From the NCBI RefSeq assembly GCF_041642155.1, contig NZ_JBEPWZ010000008.1, forward strand, positions 1-33,796: DNA of 33,796 nt, written 5' to 3'. The stretch is from Fodinibius sp041642155 (lineage in GTDB: Bacteria > Bacteroidota > Rhodothermia > Balneolales > Balneolaceae). Position numbers and translations under genes: made by a program. The notes below the pieces were generated by a model. It saw only the letters and a list, made by a program, of their open reading frames with translations. It made no database searches and was not told the origin of the DNA. Below, piece by piece: positions 31,401 through 33,796 of the stretch; position 1 is the stretch's first letter; every line of letters starts with the position of its first letter.

Positions 31401-33458
31401 TTAAAATTTGATGCGCGCCTGTACCCCAACTTCGCTGCGGGTATCGCCCTGGATTTCATTGAGTCCGCTGCCAATAACCTGCCGGTCTTCATATTTGGTG
31501 ATACCCACCTTGGCCCAGAACTCCAAAAATGAAAACGGCTCGTAGTTGACCAGCAGGTACATCCGCTGGCCGCGGTCAAACAGCGGCTGACTGGCAAAAA
31601 CGTAGAGCAGGTCGTTTTCAAACTGGTATACCCGCGAGGCATAGCTTTCGGTATCAAAAACCGTAACACGGGTATCCAGGGTCAGTTTTTCGCCTAAAAC
31701 CAGCCGCAGATCCTGATAGAGCAGAAATCCCGTTTCGATCTCTTCTCCGGCCCCGCGGCTCCGTACCCACTCTGCCCGGCTTCGCAGCCGCACGTCATCA
31801 TTTACCCGATATTCGATATGTCCCCGGATGCTGCTGCGCCGGCTGTTCCCCAGCTCCCGCCGAAGCCGCCCCAGTTTGTCCGTCACTTCGTATTCATCCT
31901 CTTTGGTTTCGCCCCGTACCTGCAGGTAAGCGTCCAGTCCGGGCTTAATCTCCATCTCGGCCTTCCCGAGCCAGTCGTACCCTTTGGTGGGCTGATGGGT
32001 TCTGAAGCGAGCCGCCGGAAATCGGAATTGATCGAAATACGCGTTAAGGGTGATCTTGTCATCAAGCGTATGCTGCAGGCCAAGATAGATTCCCTCCTCG
32101 TTTTTGGGCGTACCGGAACCTTCCCCAAACCCCTCTCCCAGGATTGACTGAAACTCCTTCTGATAATTTCGATAGGCCAGCGCCATCTCCGTATCGGGTC
32201 CTATGGGACTTTCCAGGCCGCTGACAACACCCCATCCCCCGTTTTCACTTCGGGCGGCTTCGCCAAAAGCAACGGCCGGACCCAAAAGGAGAGTATAATC
32301 CCCCCCGATGGTCGACGCGGAGGTCCCTTCAAAATCATATCTGGCATAATCCTGATCACTGGCAGCGATGTAGCGGTCGAATGTCGTTTGGTAGCCGGTA
32401 GCACCGATAAAACCAACGGGAAGCTCCACCCGGATATGTCCCCCATACAAACGCTGCCGCAGGTTTCCGCGCCGCGCCTGCTGCCGTTTCGTACGGTGAT
32501 ACCCGCTTTCGGTCGGAAATCGCGTGGTGTCGGGCGAAATTTCACCGGCCGTCCGCCGGCGGGAGGAATAAAAGCCAGTCAGCTGAAACCGTCCCCCATA
32601 CGTCATCGCGGCGCCCCGGTAATAGTTCGTCTCCTGGGCCGACGTGTAGGGCTTGATGCCGCGGCCGCTTCGATTGGCCGCACCGGTCACATTGCTCCCC
32701 TTGCCAAACACGCCGCCATTCCACAGCACCAGTCCCTGACCAAATGACAGGCTGTAATCCCCCGCCACCAGCGTTTGCAGCCGACCGTTATCTTCAAGCG
32801 CCAGGTGCCAGGATTGATGATCGAATCGCGTGGGACCGGGCAGCATTTCGCCGGCATCTTTCTCCTGTGTCAGGTTTGCCGACAGGTGATCGCTCTGATA
32901 GTCCATGCGCTGGTAATATTTTGCCGGGCCGCCTAGGTAGCCCCCCTCCTCCGGCGAAACCTGATAGCCCCGGGCCGCCTGCAAATCCCGCTGGTATCTC
33001 GTAAACGCCTGGAACCGGCCGCCGTTGGTCCAGTACCGGCGGTCGGTGAACAACCTCCTGCTGAGTTCGAGTCCCCTGCCGACCGTTACATAGGGATGAA
33101 TTTTCTCATAGGTAACCCGGCCGATACCGGTAACCTCCGTCAATTCCTGCAGTGCTTCGAACGGTTTTACGTCCCGGCGATACCGAATAATTGCCCGGGC
33201 TGTCTTGAGGTTGATTCCCGGCACCTGCATCAGTGTATGCAGGTCAGCCTGATTGACATTCACCGGGTTGGCGGACATATCCTGCAAAAGCTGGATCAGC
33301 TGTTCACTGCTGCTCTCCCGGTTATCGGGATCAAGATCTTCCAGGGCCTGCTCGAGGTCTTCCCGTACTTCCGAACGGGTCGAGTCGCGCTGCTGAGCTC
33401 CCGCAATGACCGGAAGCAGCAGTACCAAAACCGATATGCCTATGCCCCGAACGCGCAT
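31401..33458 (-). CDS. exported helix-hairpin-helix / beta-barrel protein
   Basis: 685 residues from the ATG at 33458. The signal peptide is MRVRGIGISVLVLLLPVIAGAQ, then an acidic helical segment (24-62). Residues 64-126 are a ComEA-type (HhH)2 module: NPVNVNQADLHTLMQVPG, TARAIIRYR, PFEALQELTEVTGIGRV, YEKI. Such modules bind double-stranded DNA without sequence specificity. About 560 residues of alternating polar and aromatic strands follow, ending in Phe (ARIKF), as in outer-membrane barrels. Proteins of this plan occur across Bacteroidota and are often named ComEA-like, but the role is unproven. The start overlaps the stop of the upstream barrel gene by one base (TAATG), which fixes the start and implies coupling. 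Confidence 0.82.
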   Translation of the reverse strand: MRVRGIGISVLVLLLPVIAGAQQRDSTRSEVREDLEQALEDLDPDNRESSSEQLIQLLQDMSANPVNVNQADLHTLMQVPGINLKTARAIIRYRRDVKPFEALQELTEVTGIGRVTYEKIHPYVTVGRGLELSRRLFTDRRYWTNGGRFQAFTRYQRDLQAARGYQVSPEEGGYLGGPAKYYQRMDYQSDHLSANLTQEKDAGEMLPGPTRFDHQSWHLALEDNGRLQTLVAGDYSLSFGQGLVLWNGGVFGKGSNVTGAANRSGRGIKPYTSAQETNYYRGAAMTYGGRFQLTGFYSSRRRTAGEISPDTTRFPTESGYHRTKRQQARRGNLRQRLYGGHIRVELPVGFIGATGYQTTFDRYIAASDQDYARYDFEGTSASTIGGDYTLLLGPAVAFGEAARSENGGWGVVSGLESPIGPDTEMALAYRNYQKEFQSILGEGFGEGSGTPKNEEGIYLGLQHTLDDKITLNAYFDQFRFPAARFRTHQPTKGYDWLGKAEMEIKPGLDAYLQVRGETKEDEYEVTDKLGRLRRELGNSRRSSIRGHIEYRVNDDVRLRSRAEWVRSRGAGEEIETGFLLYQDLRLVLGEKLTLDTRVTVFDTESYASRVYQFENDLLYVFASQPLFDRGQRMYLLVNYEPFSFLEFWAKVGITKYEDRQVIGSGLNEIQGDTRSEVGVQARIKF

Positions 33459-33796
33459 TACCAGCTGATTTTGAAATCGACAGCGGGACTGTAGCCCAGC
33501 ACATTGTTTGCGTGACGCTGGACGGCCACACTGGCACTCCATGCGGGCTGAAGATATCCGAATCCGGCTGAAAAGGTCCGGGGCGCCGTTGTAATACCCG
33601 CCCGGCCGGTTAATCCGCCGATGATGTTCACCTCTACACCCCCCCGGTATGCCAAAGGGAAACGCACATCCTTAAACAGCTCCGTTGAAAAAAGGGCCAA
33701 ATCCGAAAGCCGGTAAGAAAATCCCACGCTGAGATTGCGCGGTAATTCCTCGTCATTACGCGAGCCGTAGCTGGGCTGGTTGACATTCACGGCCCT
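33458..33796 (-). CDS. partial outer-membrane barrel protein (C-terminal part)
   Basis: Only the last 112 residues lie inside the window; the gene continues beyond the right edge. The visible part has typical barrel strands (NLSVGFSYRL, AYRGGVEVNIIGGLTGRAGITT, TFSAGFGYLQPAWSASVAVQRH) and ends in Trp (DFKISW), an aromatic C-terminus as in barrel-assembly substrates. It resembles PorV/PorQ-type or other small Bacteroidota barrels, but the family cannot be fixed from this fragment. The frame is open at the right edge, so the GTG at 33790 is not claimed as the start. Coupled by TAATG to the HhH-barrel gene. Confidence 0.7.
   Translation of the reverse strand, partial: RAVNVNQPSYGSRNDEELPRNLSVGFSYRLSDLALFSTELFKDVRFPLAYRGGVEVNIIGGLTGRAGITTAPRTFSAGFGYLQPAWSASVAVQRHANNVLGYSPAVDFKISW

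Noticed and set aside
1..33796. CRISPR arrays, insertion sequences, prophage or defence genes
   Set aside because: No spacer-repeat pattern, transposase, integrase, nuclease or phage motif was found on reading either strand; gene content is housekeeping throughout.

Overview
The window looks like ordinary chromosome from a Bacteroidota-type bacterium, most likely a member of the Balneolaceae or a close relative. This is inferred from gene content, not from a marker-gene search. The evidence is a DUF2851 protein, a DUF3078 protein, an OmpP1/FadL porin beside a GDSL lipoprotein, a membrane pyrophosphatase, outer-membrane barrels ending in aromatic residues, few clear Shine-Dalgarno sites, and a long acidic tail on ribosomal protein bL25 that would suit a salt-adapted cell. 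Almost every gene is a housekeeping gene. I see no prophage, insertion sequence, CRISPR array or toxin-antitoxin pair.

Layout. 1-2262 (+): murI and a BaiN/HI0933-type flavoprotein. 2421-3209 (-): a SpoU-family rRNA methyltransferase, divergent from an ALDH7-type aldehyde dehydrogenase (3325-4854, +). 4880-6419 (-): pyrR and a DUF3078 envelope protein. 6553-12858 (+): a YtxH-like protein, a DUF2851 protein, tRNA-Gln(UUG), prs, rplY (bL25), pth and hppA, closed by a strong terminator. 13226-13882 (+): an unrecognised 218-residue protein. 14066-14818 (-): a SAM methyltransferase. 15036-17663 (+): an OmpP1/FadL porin and an SGNH lipoprotein, then a terminator. 17829-19116 (+): pyrF overlapping rnhA. 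From 19170 to the end everything is on the minus strand. In transcription order this is a truncated barrel protein, a helix-hairpin-helix/beta-barrel protein, a 998-residue TPR protein coupled to aroA, hsp20, dnaK (terminator), nadB-nadC-nadA, and tsaD.

How the genes work together. nadB, nadC and nadA encode de novo NAD synthesis from aspartate as far as nicotinate mononucleotide. prs supplies PRPP to nadC, to PyrR and to pyrimidine synthesis (pyrF). bL25 and Pth are translation factors commonly found next to prs. HppA uses pyrophosphate released by such reactions to pump ions. Hsp20 and DnaK are neighbouring chaperones. The OmpP1 porin and SGNH esterase look like a lipid hydrolysis and uptake pair.

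The points most worth a second look are non-coding or architectural. They are: (i) a surface-type beta-barrel protein carrying a ComEA-like (HhH)2 DNA-binding module, translationally coupled to another barrel gene; (ii) a well-spaced sigma-54-type promoter directly in front of hsp20; (iii) degenerate 7-nt-period repeats in at least five intergenic spacers, often as inverted pairs; (iv) several strong dyads in promoter regions; and (v) an unexplained GC-rich island in a 500-bp gap.
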